DNA of 64,000 nt from Marinobacter sediminicola (GCF_031157525.1 NZ_JAVIXR010000002.1:426917-490916), one strand, 5' to 3'; shown: positions 18,338 to 27,878, counted from the first letter of the stretch. Numbers and translations are program-made. The notes: generated from the sequence alone by a model not told the origin.

Positions 18338-18964
18338 ATGTTGCAGGCCCATGAGTTCTGGTTGTTTTTTAGCGCGAGCTTTTTGCTCTGGATAACGCCA
18401 GGGCCAGACACCGTGTACATTTTAGCCAGAACCCTATCCCAGGGGCGCGTTGCCGGGCTGTTATCGGTATTCGGTGTAAGCACTGGCATACTGGCGCACA
18501 CCCTGTTTGCGGCAATCGGGCTTTCCGCGCTGTTGGCAACTTCTGCACTGGCATTTACAGCAGTTAAAGTTATCGGTGCCGGGTACCTGATCTATCTTGG
18601 CGTCCAAGCCTGCCGCCGTCAGAACGAGCTGGCAACATCCTCTGAAACAGCTACCCAGAAGCGTTCACAGCTTTTTTACCAAGGCTTCTTGACCAACCTG
18701 TTGAACCCGAAGATCGCTATCTTCTTTCTCGCGTTCCTGCCGCAGTTTGTGGCGTCCGGGGCCAACAACAGCGCCACTGTATTTCTGTTTTTAGGCGGTG
18801 TTTTTGTGCTGGGCGGCACTTTGTGGTGTCTTTTTCTCGTCGCGTTTACTGCCAGCTTTTTAAACGCAGCCAGGTCGGACTCGCGTCTGTTTGAAGTGAT
18901 AAGCAAAGTCACTGGGCTTGTGTACATCGGGCTTGGTTTGAACCTGCTTCGTGCAAAGCTATAA
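18338..18964 (+). CDS. LysE/RhtB-family amino acid exporter
   Basis: A 208-residue inner-membrane protein with six hydrophobic segments. The N-terminal FLLWITPGPDTVYILART is the LysE/RhtB signature (ITPGPD). GAGYLIYLGVQACR and FLTNLLNPKIAIFFLAFLPQF are the other conserved family blocks. Such proteins export homoserine, threonine, lysine or related metabolites; the substrate is not determinable. AGGAG seven bases before the ATG supports the start. Confidence 0.92.
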   Translation: MLQAHEFWLFFSASFLLWITPGPDTVYILARTLSQGRVAGLLSVFGVSTGILAHTLFAAIGLSALLATSALAFTAVKVIGAGYLIYLGVQACRRQNELATSSETATQKRSQLFYQGFLTNLLNPKIAIFFLAFLPQFVASGANNSATVFLFLGGVFVLGGTLWCLFLVAFTASFLNAARSDSRLFEVISKVTGLVYIGLGLNLLRAKL

Positions 18965-18985
18965 ATCATACAAGGCCAAAACTCC

Positions 18986-19393
18986 ATGAACGCATCCCCA
19001 CGAGCTGCGCTGACCCGGATATTCGTCCTTCTACTGTTTGTCTGTACCCTGTCTTTTGTGTGGGAAACCTCAAAGCATTTTGAATCGCAGCCGACTATTG
19101 GCCATGTAACCGCCCATCAGTACAGGGATTACACTATCAGTTATAGTGTTCAGGGCCAGACCCATCAGTTTGCGACAAGACGAGGGATTCTGGACTTTCT
19201 CGGGCGCCTTAAATCACTACAAACAGGAGACGAGGTGCCATTGTTGGTCAACCCGAAGCCCCCCTACGAGGCCGTGATCAACACTCTGAATGGCCGGTAT
19301 CAAATTACCATTACCTTTGTCGCGCTCACGCTCGTGTTCGCTGCGACGGCCATGGTGTCGGGTTTGCGGCGACAAAATGCTCAGGATTCATAA
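18986..19393 (+). CDS. DUF3592 domain protein
   Basis: A 135-residue protein with an N-terminal membrane helix ([16 protein letters not shown]), a periplasmic or external beta-rich middle ([36 protein letters not shown]) and a second helix at the C-terminus ([18 protein letters not shown]). The V-Y-x-V-x-G plus GDxVxLxVNPxxPxxA pattern is that of DUF3592, whose function is unknown. It ends 2 bp before hisI, and AGGA near its stop codon serves as the hisI ribosome site, so the two may be co-translated. Confidence 0.72.
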   Translation: MNASPRAALTRIFVLLLFVCTLSFVWETSKHFESQPTIGHVTAHQYRDYTISYSVQGQTHQFATRRGILDFLGRLKSLQTGDEVPLLVNPKPPYEAVINTLNGRYQITITFVALTLVFAATAMVSGLRRQNAQDS

Positions 19394-19395
19394 AA

Positions 19396-19812
19396 ATGAA
19401 AGACTTATCTGATAATCTAGGCACCCTCGATTGGCTCGATACCATTCGCTGGACTGCGGACGGTCTGGTTCCTGCGATTGCACAGGATGCAGCCACGGGC
19501 GATATCCTGATGATGGCCTGGATGAACCGGGAATCCCTTCGCCTCACGGCCGAAGAGGGTCAAGCGGTTTACTGGTCACGTTCACGGGGTAAACTCTGGC
19601 GCAAGGGCGAAACTTCCGGACACCAACAAGTGGTCAAGGATATCCGCCTCGACTGTGATGAGGACGTTATCCTGCTAAAAGTAGAGCAAAAAGGCGGCAT
19701 TGCATGCCACACTGGCCGGCGTAGCTGTTTTTACCGCTCATTGAAGGGCGACCAGTGGGTGGGCGTTGAACCCGTCATTAAAGATCCGGATGCCATTTAT
19801 GGCAGCAACTGA
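19396..19812 (+). CDS. hisI: Phosphoribosyl-AMP cyclohydrolase HisI
   Basis: A 138-residue single-domain HisI that opens the purine ring of phosphoribosyl-AMP in histidine synthesis. Family blocks are clear: [35 protein letters not shown], the metal-binding DCDEDV stretch, and [15 protein letters not shown] with the zinc-binding cysteines. HisI is separate from HisE here, as in pseudomonads, instead of fused as in enteric bacteria. It is followed at once by hisE. Confidence 0.96.
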   Translation: MKDLSDNLGTLDWLDTIRWTADGLVPAIAQDAATGDILMMAWMNRESLRLTAEEGQAVYWSRSRGKLWRKGETSGHQQVVKDIRLDCDEDVILLKVEQKGGIACHTGRRSCFYRSLKGDQWVGVEPVIKDPDAIYGSN

Positions 19813-19824
19813 GGAGTGGATGTA

Positions 19825-20154
19825 TTGAGTGATGTTCTGGAAAATCTGACACGGGTTCTCGAAGCCCGTAAATCAGCCGACCCTGAGAAATCCTACGTCG
19901 CCAGCCTCCACTCCAAAGGTCTGAACAAGATTCTGGAAAAGGTCGGCGAAGAGTGTACAGAAACACTGCTGGCAGCCAAGGATGCGGAACACTCGGGGGA
20001 AACTCGCGCAGTCATCAGCGAAACAGCGGATCTCTGGTTTCACTGCATGGTTATGCTCTCCAACCTGGGCCTGAGCTCCAAGGATATACTGGATGAGTTG
20101 AGCAGCCGGTTCGACCTTTCCGGGCTGGAAGAAAAGGCGTCCAGGAGCAAGTGA
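19825..20154 (+). CDS. hisE: Phosphoribosyl-ATP pyrophosphatase HisE
   Basis: A 109-residue enzyme that hydrolyses phosphoribosyl-ATP to phosphoribosyl-[23 protein letters not shown] and [18 protein letters not shown] are the MazG-like helical family blocks with acidic metal ligands. A GTG at 19816 opens the frame, but GAGGAG at 19811-19816 covers that codon. The TTG at 19825 sits 8 bases after it and gives an N-terminus ([16 protein letters not shown]) like other HisE proteins, so TTG is the better start. It is in the hisI-hisE-tatABC order known from Pseudomonas. Confidence 0.94.
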   Translation: MSDVLENLTRVLEARKSADPEKSYVASLHSKGLNKILEKVGEECTETLLAAKDAEHSGETRAVISETADLWFHCMVMLSNLGLSSKDILDELSSRFDLSGLEEKASRSK

Positions 20155-20178
20155 GCAGGTAATACCCCTAACGGGGGG

Positions 20179-20209
20179 TTTCCGCCACCCTGCTCTGGTA
20201 ACGTATAAT
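20179..20209 (+). promoter_or_regulatory. Putative promoter before tatABC
   Basis: A perfect TATAAT at 20204-20209 lies 36 bp before the tatA start. The -35 region is poor (TTTCCG at 20179-20184, 19-bp spacing). A short ACCCC-taac-GGGGT hairpin just before it (about 20163-20177), followed by TTT, could end part of the his transcript. Confidence 0.4.
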
Positions 20210-20245
20210 GTTAATCTACGAAAACATCGAAACGAGGATCCCGTA

Positions 20246-20479
20246 ATGGGCATCAGCATCTGGCAACTTCTTATTGTTCTGGGCATTGTGATTCTGCTGT
20301 TCGGAACCAAGAAGCTTCGCAACATTGGCACCGATCTTGGTGGAGCCATTCGTGGCTTCAAAAAATCCATGAATGACGAAGACAGCAAACCAGGCGACCC
20401 GGATTCGCTGGAAGGTACTCAGGAAGAACAGGCGCGTCAGGCGACTGAAGATAAGCCCAGGGAAAAAACCAAAAGCTGA
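20246..20479 (+). CDS. tatA: Twin-arginine translocase subunit TatA
   Basis: A 77-residue membrane protein. One N-terminal helix ([13 protein letters not shown]) is followed by the [15 protein letters not shown] hinge and an amphipathic helix (AIRGFKKSM), then a charged tail. TatA oligomerises to form the pore that moves folded twin-arginine proteins across the inner membrane. The first residues MGISIWQL are typical. The start has a GAGGAT ribosome site. It is the first gene of tatABC. Confidence 0.96.
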   Translation: MGISIWQLLIVLGIVILLFGTKKLRNIGTDLGGAIRGFKKSMNDEDSKPGDPDSLEGTQEEQARQATEDKPREKTKS

Positions 20480-20490
20480 GACCAGACACC

Positions 20491-20862
20491 ATGTTTGATA
20501 TCGGCTTTCTTGAGCTGCTGATTTGCGGCGTTATAGCTCTACTGGTGCTTGGCCCCGAACGGCTCCCCACGGCTGCAAGAGCGGCTGGGCGCTGGGTTGG
20601 CGGTGCACGCCGTATGGTCACCCAGTTTACCTCTGAGCTGGACCGCCAACTGAAAGCCGAAGAGCTGAGAAAAGAACTGAGCGAAGCTGGTGATGTGGGC
20701 CTTGATGACGTAAAGAAGACCGTGCGCGGCGCTCTGGACGAAGCCAAAAAGTACGAGCACATGATCCTGTCGGATAAACCTGCCGGCAAATCAGCGGGCG
20801 AGCAAAAGAGCGTGCCAGATCAGCCAGACGCCGCACCAAAACCGTCGGATAAGCCTTCATGA
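20491..20862 (+). CDS. tatB: Twin-arginine translocase subunit TatB
   Basis: A 123-residue protein with the TatB N-terminus MFDIGFLELLICGVIALLVL, the LGPERLPTAARAAGRWVG hinge, a long amphipathic helix and a Pro/Lys-rich tail. TatB forms the receptor complex with TatC and contacts signal peptides. Its stop overlaps the tatC start by 4 bp (ATGA). Confidence 0.95.
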   Translation: MFDIGFLELLICGVIALLVLGPERLPTAARAAGRWVGGARRMVTQFTSELDRQLKAEELRKELSEAGDVGLDDVKKTVRGALDEAKKYEHMILSDKPAGKSAGEQKSVPDQPDAAPKPSDKPS

Positions 20863-21653
20863 ATTCAAAAACAGATGGAGAACAGCCGGGTCATCAGAAC
20901 ACCACACCTGAACAACCGGAGATGCCTCTGGTTGCGCACCTGTTGGAACTTCGCGACCGATTACTGAAGATGGTTTTGGCGGTAGTGATCTGTTTTGCCG
21001 TCATTTATCCATTCGCCAATGAGCTATATCTCTGGTTATCCGAGCCTATCCGATCACTGTTGCCCGTAGGCCAGACCATGATCGCAACGGATATCACCTC
21101 GCCGTTTTTCGCGCCCCTGAAGCTGGCCCTGTTTTTATCGGTATTCGCCGCTATCCCTGTGATTCTTTACCAGCTGTGGAGTTTCGTTGCGCCCGGGCTC
21201 TATGCCCATGAAAAGCGCCTGGCGTTTCCACTGCTGTTTACTTCAGTAATCCTGTTCTATCTCGGTGCGGCGTTTGCGTATTACGTGGTATTCCCGCTGG
21301 TGTTCGGCTTTTTTACAGCGATCGGCCCGGAGGGCATCGTTGAGCTGCCAGACATCAGCAGTTACCTGAACTTCGTGCTGAAAATGTTCTTTGCATTCGG
21401 GATTGCTTTTGAAATCCCCATCGCGACGATTTTGCTGATTCTCAGTGGCGTGACTACGCCGTCAGACCTTGCTGCAAAACGCCCCTACGTAGTGGTGGGC
21501 TGTTTTGTAATCGGCATGATGCTGACACCCCCGGATATCATTTCCCAGACACTTCTCGCGGTTCCTATGTGGATACTGTTCGAGCTGGGCATTTTGTTTG
21601 GCAGGCTGGCGGTGCGCGAAGTAGTAGAGACGGACGAGTCTTCCTCTCAATGA
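20859..21653 (+). CDS. tatC: Twin-arginine translocase subunit TatC
   Basis: A 264-residue inner-membrane protein with six membrane helices. The N-terminal HLLELRDRLLK (near residue 28) and the FVAPGLYAHEKR loop are the signal-peptide recognition elements of TatC. FAFGIAFEIPIA carries the conserved buried Glu. An N-terminal hydrophilic extension of about 20 residues precedes the first family block. The stop overlaps the rsmE start codon, so rsmE is probably in the same operon. Confidence 0.96.
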   Translation: MNSKTDGEQPGHQNTTPEQPEMPLVAHLLELRDRLLKMVLAVVICFAVIYPFANELYLWLSEPIRSLLPVGQTMIATDITSPFFAPLKLALFLSVFAAIPVILYQLWSFVAPGLYAHEKRLAFPLLFTSVILFYLGAAFAYYVVFPLVFGFFTAIGPEGIVELPDISSYLNFVLKMFFAFGIAFEIPIATILLILSGVTTPSDLAAKRPYVVVGCFVIGMMLTPPDIISQTLLAVPMWILFELGILFGRLAVREVVETDESSSQ

Positions 21654-22369
21654 ATCTCGCCTTATTGTTTGATGAGGATTTTATTGCGCCCAACCGTGTT
21701 GTGCTGCGGGGCCGCAGGCTCGAGCACATCCGATCTGTGCTGGGCGCTACCCAAGGTGACCAACTGCCAGTTGGCCGTGTAAACGGTCTGATGGGGCAGG
21801 GAGTCGTTGTAACGCTCACTGATTCGGAAGCTGAGTTGCTTGTCACTCTGGATCAGGCACCACCCTCACCACTCCCCTTTACACTCATTCTGGCCATGCC
21901 ACGGCCAAAAATGTTCCGCCGGGTTCTGCAAACCAGCGCCACACTGGGGGTCAAGGATATCTGGCTGATCAACAGCTATAAGGTGGAAAAAAGCTTCTGG
22001 CAAACGCCTTGGATGTCAGATGAGAATCTGCGGGAAAACCTTACTCTCGGCCTGGAGCAGGCAAAAGACACAACGATGCCGAAGGTGCATATCCGCAAGC
22101 TGTTCAAACCCTTCGTGGAAGATGAACTGCCTGCCTTGCTGCAAGGCAAGGTGGCCCTGGTTGCGCACCCTGGCACGGCCACCCCTTGCCCTACCCACCT
22201 GAACAGGCCAACAGCGCTGTGCATAGGCCCTGAGGGCGGATTCACACCCTACGAAGTAGGTAAACTTGAAGAGGCCGGCTGCCAAAGCGTTCACCTTGGG
22301 CCTCGCATTCTTCGGGTGGAAACAGCCGTTCCCGTTCTCGTAAGCCGTTTATTCGACGCTTGTCTCTGA
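21650..22369 (+). CDS. rsmE: 16S rRNA (uracil(1498)-N3)-methyltransferase RsmE
   Basis: A 239-residue SPOUT-class methyltransferase acting on U1498 of 16S rRNA. An N-terminal PUA-like domain (residues of about 1-70) is followed by the knot domain with [13 protein letters not shown] and [14 protein letters not shown], the SAM-binding trefoil-knot loops. The ATG at 21650 overlaps the tatC stop (ATGA); the longer open frame inside tatC is not used. Its last 21 bp overlap the convergent DUF808 gene. Confidence 0.95.
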   Translation: MNLALLFDEDFIAPNRVVLRGRRLEHIRSVLGATQGDQLPVGRVNGLMGQGVVVTLTDSEAELLVTLDQAPPSPLPFTLILAMPRPKMFRRVLQTSATLGVKDIWLINSYKVEKSFWQTPWMSDENLRENLTLGLEQAKDTTMPKVHIRKLFKPFVEDELPALLQGKVALVAHPGTATPCPTHLNRPTALCIGPEGGFTPYEVGKLEEAGCQSVHLGPRILRVETAVPVLVSRLFDACL

Positions 22370-23275
22370 TCTGGATGCCCACATCCGAATCAGTGGTGTA
22401 AGTACGGCCACCAACAATGCCCCCGCCAGCAATCCAATCAGCCCATTAGCAACCGTAGTGAGCAGCACTGCAGAAACACCACCAAACCCTGCAGCGAAGT
22501 TCTCGATGGCGTTATAAAGTGGGGTTACGCCGTGCACCAAAATACCGCCACCCACTAAAAACATGGCAATGGTGCCGACAATGGACAGGGTTTTCATCAA
22601 GTAAGGCGCAAACCAGAGTATGCCATGGCCTATCTTCTGGGCTACTGCGCTCTCTTGTTGGGTGAGATAAAGCCCGCCGTCATCCAGCTTCACTATTCCG
22701 GCCACCAAACCGTATACACCGACGGTAATCAGCACAGCGACCACTGCCAGCACCGCAAACTGTATACCTATGCTCTCAGCCGTTACCACTCCGAGCGTGA
22801 TGGCGATTATTTCTGCCGACAGAATGAAATCGGTGCGTATCGCGCCTTTAATTTTTTGCCTTTCTACAACCCTCAAATCCACTTCGGGTTTCTTCAATGC
22901 CTTCAGCAACTTTTCTTTCCGTTGCGCCTCTTCCTCTGAGTGGAAGAATTTGTGAATGATTTTTTCAGCACCCTCAAAACACAAAAACGCACCGCCAAGC
23001 ATCAACAGGGGCGTAACCAACCAAGGCACAAAAAAACTGATTGCGACAGCAGCCGGCACCAGTATGGCTTTGTTCGCGAATGAGCCTTTGGCAACAGACC
23101 AGACTACAGGCAATTCTCTCGCCGCTCGCACGCCAGTTACCTGTTGGGCATTCAGTGCCAGATCATCTCCTAATACCCCGGCAGTTTTTTTGGCCGCCGC
23201 TTTGGTCATCATGGAGATGTCGTCGAGGATCGTGGCAATGTCGTCGAAGAGTGCGAGAAGACTGGTTCCTGCCAT
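22349..23275 (-). CDS. DUF808 (YedI-like) inner-membrane protein
   Basis: A 308-residue membrane protein. The start [19 protein letters not shown], the segment [20 protein letters not shown] and [14 protein letters not shown] are characteristic of the DUF808/YedI family, found widely in bacteria but of unknown function. About five to seven hydrophobic segments alternate with a charged loop ([18 protein letters not shown]). AAGGA is placed 9 bases before the ATG. The gene stands alone, with rsmE convergent on one side and the ubi operon end 29 bp upstream. Confidence 0.88.
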   Translation of the reverse strand: MAGTSLLALFDDIATILDDISMMTKAAAKKTAGVLGDDLALNAQQVTGVRAARELPVVWSVAKGSFANKAILVPAAVAISFFVPWLVTPLLMLGGAFLCFEGAEKIIHKFFHSEEEAQRKEKLLKALKKPEVDLRVVERQKIKGAIRTDFILSAEIIAITLGVVTAESIGIQFAVLAVVAVLITVGVYGLVAGIVKLDDGGLYLTQQESAVAQKIGHGILWFAPYLMKTLSIVGTIAMFLVGGGILVHGVTPLYNAIENFAAGFGGVSAVLLTTVANGLIGLLAGALLVAVLTPLIRMWASRSETSVE

Positions 23276-23304
23276 AAGTGTAAATCCTTTAGTGTGTTGA
23301 TCGT

Positions 23305-24528
23305 TTAAATATCAAGGCCCATGGCCTCCGCAGCAATACGGTTCTTTACCGGGCCCCGGCCGTCAAGCCAGCGCATTCCAGTGTTTCTCAGCCATCTCAG
23401 TGGCAACTCATCACGACCAAACAGCTGCTTGAAGCCTTCCATGGCAACCATCATGGCCAGGTTTTCGCCTTTGCGGCGGCGCTGATAGCGCGCAAGAACC
23501 AGCTCATGAGCTGGATTCAAACCCGTGCGCTTAGCCTTGGATAGCTCCTCCAGCAACACCCGAACATCCCCATACCCGAGGTTGGCACCCTGCCCCGCAA
23601 GCGGATGAATGGTGTGGGCCGCATCGCCCACCAATGCAAAACCGGGCGCAATATAATCTTTGGCATGGCGTTGCCGCAGAGGAAAGGCAAAGCGTTTGGA
23701 CACTGCCCCAAGGACACCCAGTTCTCTTTCGATTGCCCGTTCCAGTTCCGCAGTAAAGGCTGCATCATCCAGAGCCATCAGGCGGCGGGCTTCTTCGGTG
23801 TCCTGCGACCAAACAATAGAACAGAAGTGCTCATCATTGCTTTCCGTTGCCAGTGGCAAAAACGCCAAGGGCCCGGTTTGGGAAAATCTCTGCCAGGCTG
23901 TGTATCCATGGCTTTGAGCCGTACGCACGGTACATACGATGGCCTGCTGATCATAATCCCATTCACGGGTTGGCAAGCCTACCCACTGGCGTAACCGGGA
24001 GTTGGCGCCATCGGCCGCAATAACCAGACGAGCCCCGAGTGTGCGACCATCGGCAAGCTCAATGCTGCGCTGGTCGCCATCCTGGGAGCAGCCGGCAACC
24101 TGCACACCATCAATCAGCTCAACGCCACTGGTTTCCACAACCTCGAACAGCGCCCGAACCAGGCTGCGGTTTTCAACGATCGTGCCCAGAGCGCGGACTT
24201 GTAGTTCGGCAGCATCGAAGTGAATACGCCCAGTGCCATCGCCGTCCCACACAGTCATGCCCTGATAAGGGCAATGGCGGCCGGCTACAACACCTTGCCA
24301 GGCGCCTAGTGACTCGAGCAACTGCTGGCTGGCCATGGAGATAGCACTGACGCGTGGCTCAAAATCTGCCACGCTTTTGACCGTCACCGGGGCCTGCAAC
24401 AAAGCAGCGCGTTCACCGGCCTCTACCAAGCCCACATGCCAACCCTGCTGTGACAGGCCAAGCGCCAGAGCTGTGCCGGTCATGCCGCCGCCAACCACAA
24501 GAATATCGAACACCCTGGTATCGCTCAT
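23305..24528 (-). CDS. ubiI: UbiH/UbiF/VisC-family FAD hydroxylase (UbiI-like)
   Basis: A 407-residue flavoprotein monooxygenase. The N-terminal [16 protein letters not shown] binds the FAD ADP moiety, [13 protein letters not shown] is the DG motif, and [20 protein letters not shown] is the second FAD motif. Position after ubiH in the ygfB-pepP-ubiH order is that of UbiI (VisC), the C5-hydroxylase of ubiquinone synthesis, but UbiF and broader-range hydroxylases have the same motifs, so the exact ring position is inferred from context. The ATG overlaps the ubiH stop by 4 bp. Confidence 0.88.
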   Translation of the reverse strand: MSDTRVFDILVVGGGMTGTALALGLSQQGWHVGLVEAGERAALLQAPVTVKSVADFEPRVSAISMASQQLLESLGAWQGVVAGRHCPYQGMTVWDGDGTGRIHFDAAELQVRALGTIVENRSLVRALFEVVETSGVELIDGVQVAGCSQDGDQRSIELADGRTLGARLVIAADGANSRLRQWVGLPTREWDYDQQAIVCTVRTAQSHGYTAWQRFSQTGPLAFLPLATESNDEHFCSIVWSQDTEEARRLMALDDAAFTAELERAIERELGVLGAVSKRFAFPLRQRHAKDYIAPGFALVGDAAHTIHPLAGQGANLGYGDVRVLLEELSKAKRTGLNPAHELVLARYQRRRKGENLAMMVAMEGFKQLFGRDELPLRWLRNTGMRWLDGRGPVKNRIAAEAMGLDI

Positions 24529-25790
24529 TGCTTATCGCTCGCTACAGGCCCATGGATGACAGCACGGCGACCGGCGGTGCCCATCGCTTTTCGGGCAAAC
24601 AAACGCTTTGCACCGGGGAGCAAATCCAGCCCCACCAACCCGGCATCCCGCGCTGCGGCAACGGGCGCCAGTGAGTGACCAAAAATGCGGATCAATGAAT
24701 CCGAGAACTGCACGGTTTGCTGCCAATCCGGCTTATGCAACTCGTGATAGCGGCGCAAAATCTGGAAGTCGCCCGGCGATCGCCCTTGCTCAATAGCCCA
24801 CCGGAACTGTTCTACCAGAGTCATCAAACCCCGCAGCGCCAGGTTGAAGCCCTGCCCCGCCACCGGGTGCAAGGCATGGGCAGCATTGCCTACGAGTGCA
24901 ACGCCCGGCCTTATTGGCTCATTTACAGTGGTCAGTGTCAGCGGGTAGTGGTTGCACTCACCTATGCGGGTAAACCGCCCCAGGCGCCAACCAAAGCGCT
25001 CCTGAAGCCGCTGGCACTTATCGCTATCGGGCATGCCCAGAACCTCTTCAAGCTCCTTATCGTTCAGAGTCCAAACCAGTGCAGACTGATGGCCTGCGCG
25101 GGAAGGTGAACCATGGGGCAACAATGCCATAGGGCCGGCATCGGTAAAACGCTCGAAAGCAGTGAATTCGTGGCTGTCGCTGGTGGAAACGTTTGCGATC
25201 AGCGCATTCTGATCATAGCCGTGGTGATTTGTCTGGAAGCCGAGTTTTTCTCTCAGCACGGAACGACCGCCGTCTGCAACAATCAGGCATTTGGCCTTCA
25301 GGGTGCTGGCCTCGTTGCCAGCTTTTATCTCAACGCTTACGCCCTGCTCGGAAGGCACCATATCAATCACTTCGGCGGGCGCCTGCCACTGGGTATTGGT
25401 TTCAAGCAGCTCCCGCATCAAGCAGAGCCCCATCCAGCGGTTATCGACCACATAGCCCAAGGCTTGCTGCTGGAACTCTCTGGCCTTCAGACGGGTCGCG
25501 CCGAACCGGCCCCTGTCAGACACATGAATGTGCTGGATGGGCGTCGCATGCTCCGATATCCGCGGCCACAGCCCAAGCTCGTCAAAGATTAGCCGGGAAC
25601 CCCAAGCCAACGCTGTGGAGCGCGCGTCGTAGCTGGGCTGATACGCATCCGGCAAGGCATCCGCAGACAGCGGAAACGCCTCAACCACGGTTACCCTCAA
25701 CGTGGGAGCAACCTTGGCCAGTGCCAGGGCGAGCGTTGCGCCAGCCAGCCCGCCGCCCGCAATGATCACATCGGTATCAGAGTGTTTCAC
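24525..25790 (-). CDS. ubiH: 2-polyprenyl-6-methoxyphenol hydroxylase UbiH
   Basis: A 421-residue FAD monooxygenase for ring hydroxylation in ubiquinone synthesis. DVIIAGGGLAGATLALAL is the FAD-binding start, VADGGRSVLREKLG the DG motif, and LVGNAAHALHPVAGQGFNLA the conserved late FAD motif (with GNAAH, as in UbiH). It starts with GTG 4 bp after the pepP stop. The 421-residue length includes a short C-terminal tail. It is coupled to the UbiI-like gene. Confidence 0.92.
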   Translation of the reverse strand: MKHSDTDVIIAGGGLAGATLALALAKVAPTLRVTVVEAFPLSADALPDAYQPSYDARSTALAWGSRLIFDELGLWPRISEHATPIQHIHVSDRGRFGATRLKAREFQQQALGYVVDNRWMGLCLMRELLETNTQWQAPAEVIDMVPSEQGVSVEIKAGNEASTLKAKCLIVADGGRSVLREKLGFQTNHHGYDQNALIANVSTSDSHEFTAFERFTDAGPMALLPHGSPSRAGHQSALVWTLNDKELEEVLGMPDSDKCQRLQERFGWRLGRFTRIGECNHYPLTLTTVNEPIRPGVALVGNAAHALHPVAGQGFNLALRGLMTLVEQFRWAIEQGRSPGDFQILRRYHELHKPDWQQTVQFSDSLIRIFGHSLAPVAAARDAGLVGLDLLPGAKRLFARKAMGTAGRRAVIHGPVASDKQ

Positions 25791-25794
25791 AGGC

Positions 25795-27114
25795 TCATTC
25801 CGCCATCAGGGCTTCGATCTCATCAATGGTTTTGGGTACGCCGTTTGTCAGCACCCGGCAGCCATCCTTGGTCACCACTACGTCATCTTCGATACGAATG
25901 CCGATACCACGCCACTTTTCATCCACATCGGTATTGCTCGGCGAGATATACAAGCCAGGCTCAACCGTCAGCGCCATCCCCGGCTCGAGCAACCGCCATG
26001 CGTCGCCAATTTTGTAGTCGCCTACATCGTGCACATCAAGGCCTAACCAGTGGCCGGTGCGGTGCATGAAGAAGGGCTTGAAGGCTTCGTTTGCAATGGC
26101 ATCGTCAACAGTGCCAGACAAGAGCCCTAGATCAATCAAGCCGCCGGTCAGCACTCTCAACGCGGCTTCGTGGGGGTGATTCCAGTGATTGCCCGGGCGA
26201 ACCGCATCAATGGCCGCGTACTGGGCTTCCAGCACTACTTCGTAGACTGCCCGCTGCTCAGGGCTGAACTTGCCACTGACCGGAAAAGTGCGAGTTATAT
26301 CAGAGGCGTAGCATTCCACTTCACAGCCCGCATCAATCAGCACCAGGTCGCCATCTTTCAACGGCGCTGTGTTCTCAATGTAGTGCAAAATACAGCCATT
26401 CGCACCGCCGCCGACGATAGACGGATAAGCCGTGGAACGGGCGCCATGATCCATAAACGTATGAATCAGCTCGGCTTCAAGGTTGTATTCGTAACCGCCC
26501 TTACGGGCGCGCTTCATGGCACGGCAATGGGCGTCTGAACTGATCTGACCCGCCTTGGCCATAGCTTTGATTTCGTTTGCGCTTTTGAAAAGCCGAAGGT
26601 CATGCAACAGGTGCTCCAGCGCCACAAGCTCACCGGGCGGGTGCGCACCGCTTTTGACCTTGCTGCGGATAACCTTCACCCAGTCCATTACCCGGGTATC
26701 GAATCCCTGATCTTTGCCCAGCGGGTAATACACCCGGCTGCGGCCTTCAATCATGCCGGGCAGAATGTCGTCGATATCGGCAATCGGGAACGCATCGTCC
26801 AGCCCGTAACGCTCTATCGCGCCCTCAGGCCCCACAAGAAACCCATCCCACAATTCTTTTTCGGGATTTTTCTCTTTGCAGAACAGCACTGACTCGCCGT
26901 GTTCACGGCCCGGAATCAGCGCCAGAACAGCCTCGGGCTCCCCGAAGCCGGTCAGGTACTGGAAATCACTATCCTGCCGAAACGGGTGCAATACGTCGCG
27001 GTTACGAACTCGTTCCGGCGCAGCTGGAATAATGGCAATACTGTCTGGCGCCATGCGCTCCATCAGTTTGCGTCGGCGCTCGGAAAATTCCTTGACGGGT
27101 ATAATGGACGACAT
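25795..27114 (-). CDS. pepP: Xaa-Pro aminopeptidase PepP
   Basis: A 439-residue metallopeptidase that removes N-terminal residues preceding proline. An N-terminal AMP_N domain (residues of about 1-135) is followed by the pita-bread catalytic domain. Two-metal ligands are visible in LIDAGCEVECYASDITRTF (two Asp), HRTGHWLGLDVHD (His), TVEPGLYI (Glu) and GIGIRIEDD (Glu). GGGAG six bases before the ATG at 27114 selects this start over in-frame codons at 27138 and 27144. It follows ygfB and precedes ubiH, a conserved order. Confidence 0.95.
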   Translation of the reverse strand: MSSIIPVKEFSERRRKLMERMAPDSIAIIPAAPERVRNRDVLHPFRQDSDFQYLTGFGEPEAVLALIPGREHGESVLFCKEKNPEKELWDGFLVGPEGAIERYGLDDAFPIADIDDILPGMIEGRSRVYYPLGKDQGFDTRVMDWVKVIRSKVKSGAHPPGELVALEHLLHDLRLFKSANEIKAMAKAGQISSDAHCRAMKRARKGGYEYNLEAELIHTFMDHGARSTAYPSIVGGGANGCILHYIENTAPLKDGDLVLIDAGCEVECYASDITRTFPVSGKFSPEQRAVYEVVLEAQYAAIDAVRPGNHWNHPHEAALRVLTGGLIDLGLLSGTVDDAIANEAFKPFFMHRTGHWLGLDVHDVGDYKIGDAWRLLEPGMALTVEPGLYISPSNTDVDEKWRGIGIRIEDDVVVTKDGCRVLTNGVPKTIDEIEALMAE

Positions 27115-27140
27115 AGGTTCTCCCGCAGTGTGAGACATGA

Positions 27141-27740
27141 TCAATGCAGCGTTGATGCTTGTGACGCCGGCCGTTCCGGCGGATTGAACTCGGTAAACAC
27201 GGCCAGAGCTCCAAGCCGGATGTATTCGGTTATTTCCACCAGCTGCTGTTCGCTTTCCTGATCCGATTCCTGATCTTCAGACACCTGGCTGATGGCCACC
27301 ATGTCCTCGATAAGCTCGCGGATTTCCTCCGGCGCTTCACCCAGAGACTCTCCGGCAGACAAGGCCATGCCCTCCAGAAAGCCACGCACCCAAGCTACAA
27401 GGGCTTCAAGACGCTGATCGATTGCATAATCATCATCAGGCAGCAAAGGATGAAAGCTCATATCCGCCGACTTTAAAAACGCCAAGGTCTGTTCGTAGGC
27501 TTGATTCATGAACACGGACAGATCATCAGCCTCCGCGGCTGCACTTTCAGGCAACCCCATGTGTTCGCAAACCATAGCTAGCCACTCATCTTCCTCAATG
27601 CGGGAACCGGCAGCCAGTCGCCCACAAAGGGCGCCATGAAGCTCGGAGGGATGACTGAACGCTTTGTGAGCGGTAAAAACGTTCGCCCAGCGTTCGAATT
27701 CAGCAGCGTGGGGCGCGCCCGCAGTGTCGGTTTCTGACAT
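27141..27740 (-). CDS. ygfB: UPF0149 family protein YgfB
   Basis: A 199-residue acidic, all-helical protein of the UPF0149/YgfB family. The pattern HPSELHGALCGRLAAG, LPDDDYAIDQRLEALVAWVRGFLEGM and EYIRLGALAVFTEF is characteristic. In Pseudomonas YgfB represses an autolysis/beta-lactam response through the AlpA pathway; whether that holds here is unknown. It heads the ygfB-pepP-ubiH-ubiI operon. In relatives ygfB is directly divergent from zapA; here a zinc locus lies between. Confidence 0.92.
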   Translation of the reverse strand: MSETDTAGAPHAAEFERWANVFTAHKAFSHPSELHGALCGRLAAGSRIEEDEWLAMVCEHMGLPESAAAEADDLSVFMNQAYEQTLAFLKSADMSFHPLLPDDDYAIDQRLEALVAWVRGFLEGMALSAGESLGEAPEEIRELIEDMVAISQVSEDQESDQESEQQLVEITEYIRLGALAVFTEFNPPERPASQASTLH

Positions 27741-27840
27741 GGACCTGAACCATCCTGTATTGAGAAGTTAGGGCACTATCCTAGCATTCAGGCGTCTTCA
27801 AGGCACTGACTGGTTGATTTTCGCGAAGCAACAGATCACC

Positions 27841-27856
27841 ATGTTATAACATAACA
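27841..27856. promoter_or_regulatory. Zur-box-like operator
   Basis: ATGTTATAACATAACA at 27841-27856 matches the core of gammaproteobacterial Zur sites (an ATGTTATA/TATAACAT-type inverted repeat). It ends about 20 bp before the start of the ZrgA-like gene, where zinc-loaded Zur would block transcription. The family of the downstream gene is Zur-controlled in Vibrio and Pseudomonas, which agrees with the site. Confidence 0.75.
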
Positions 27857-27878
27857 CTAACCACTAATGGACATAGGC

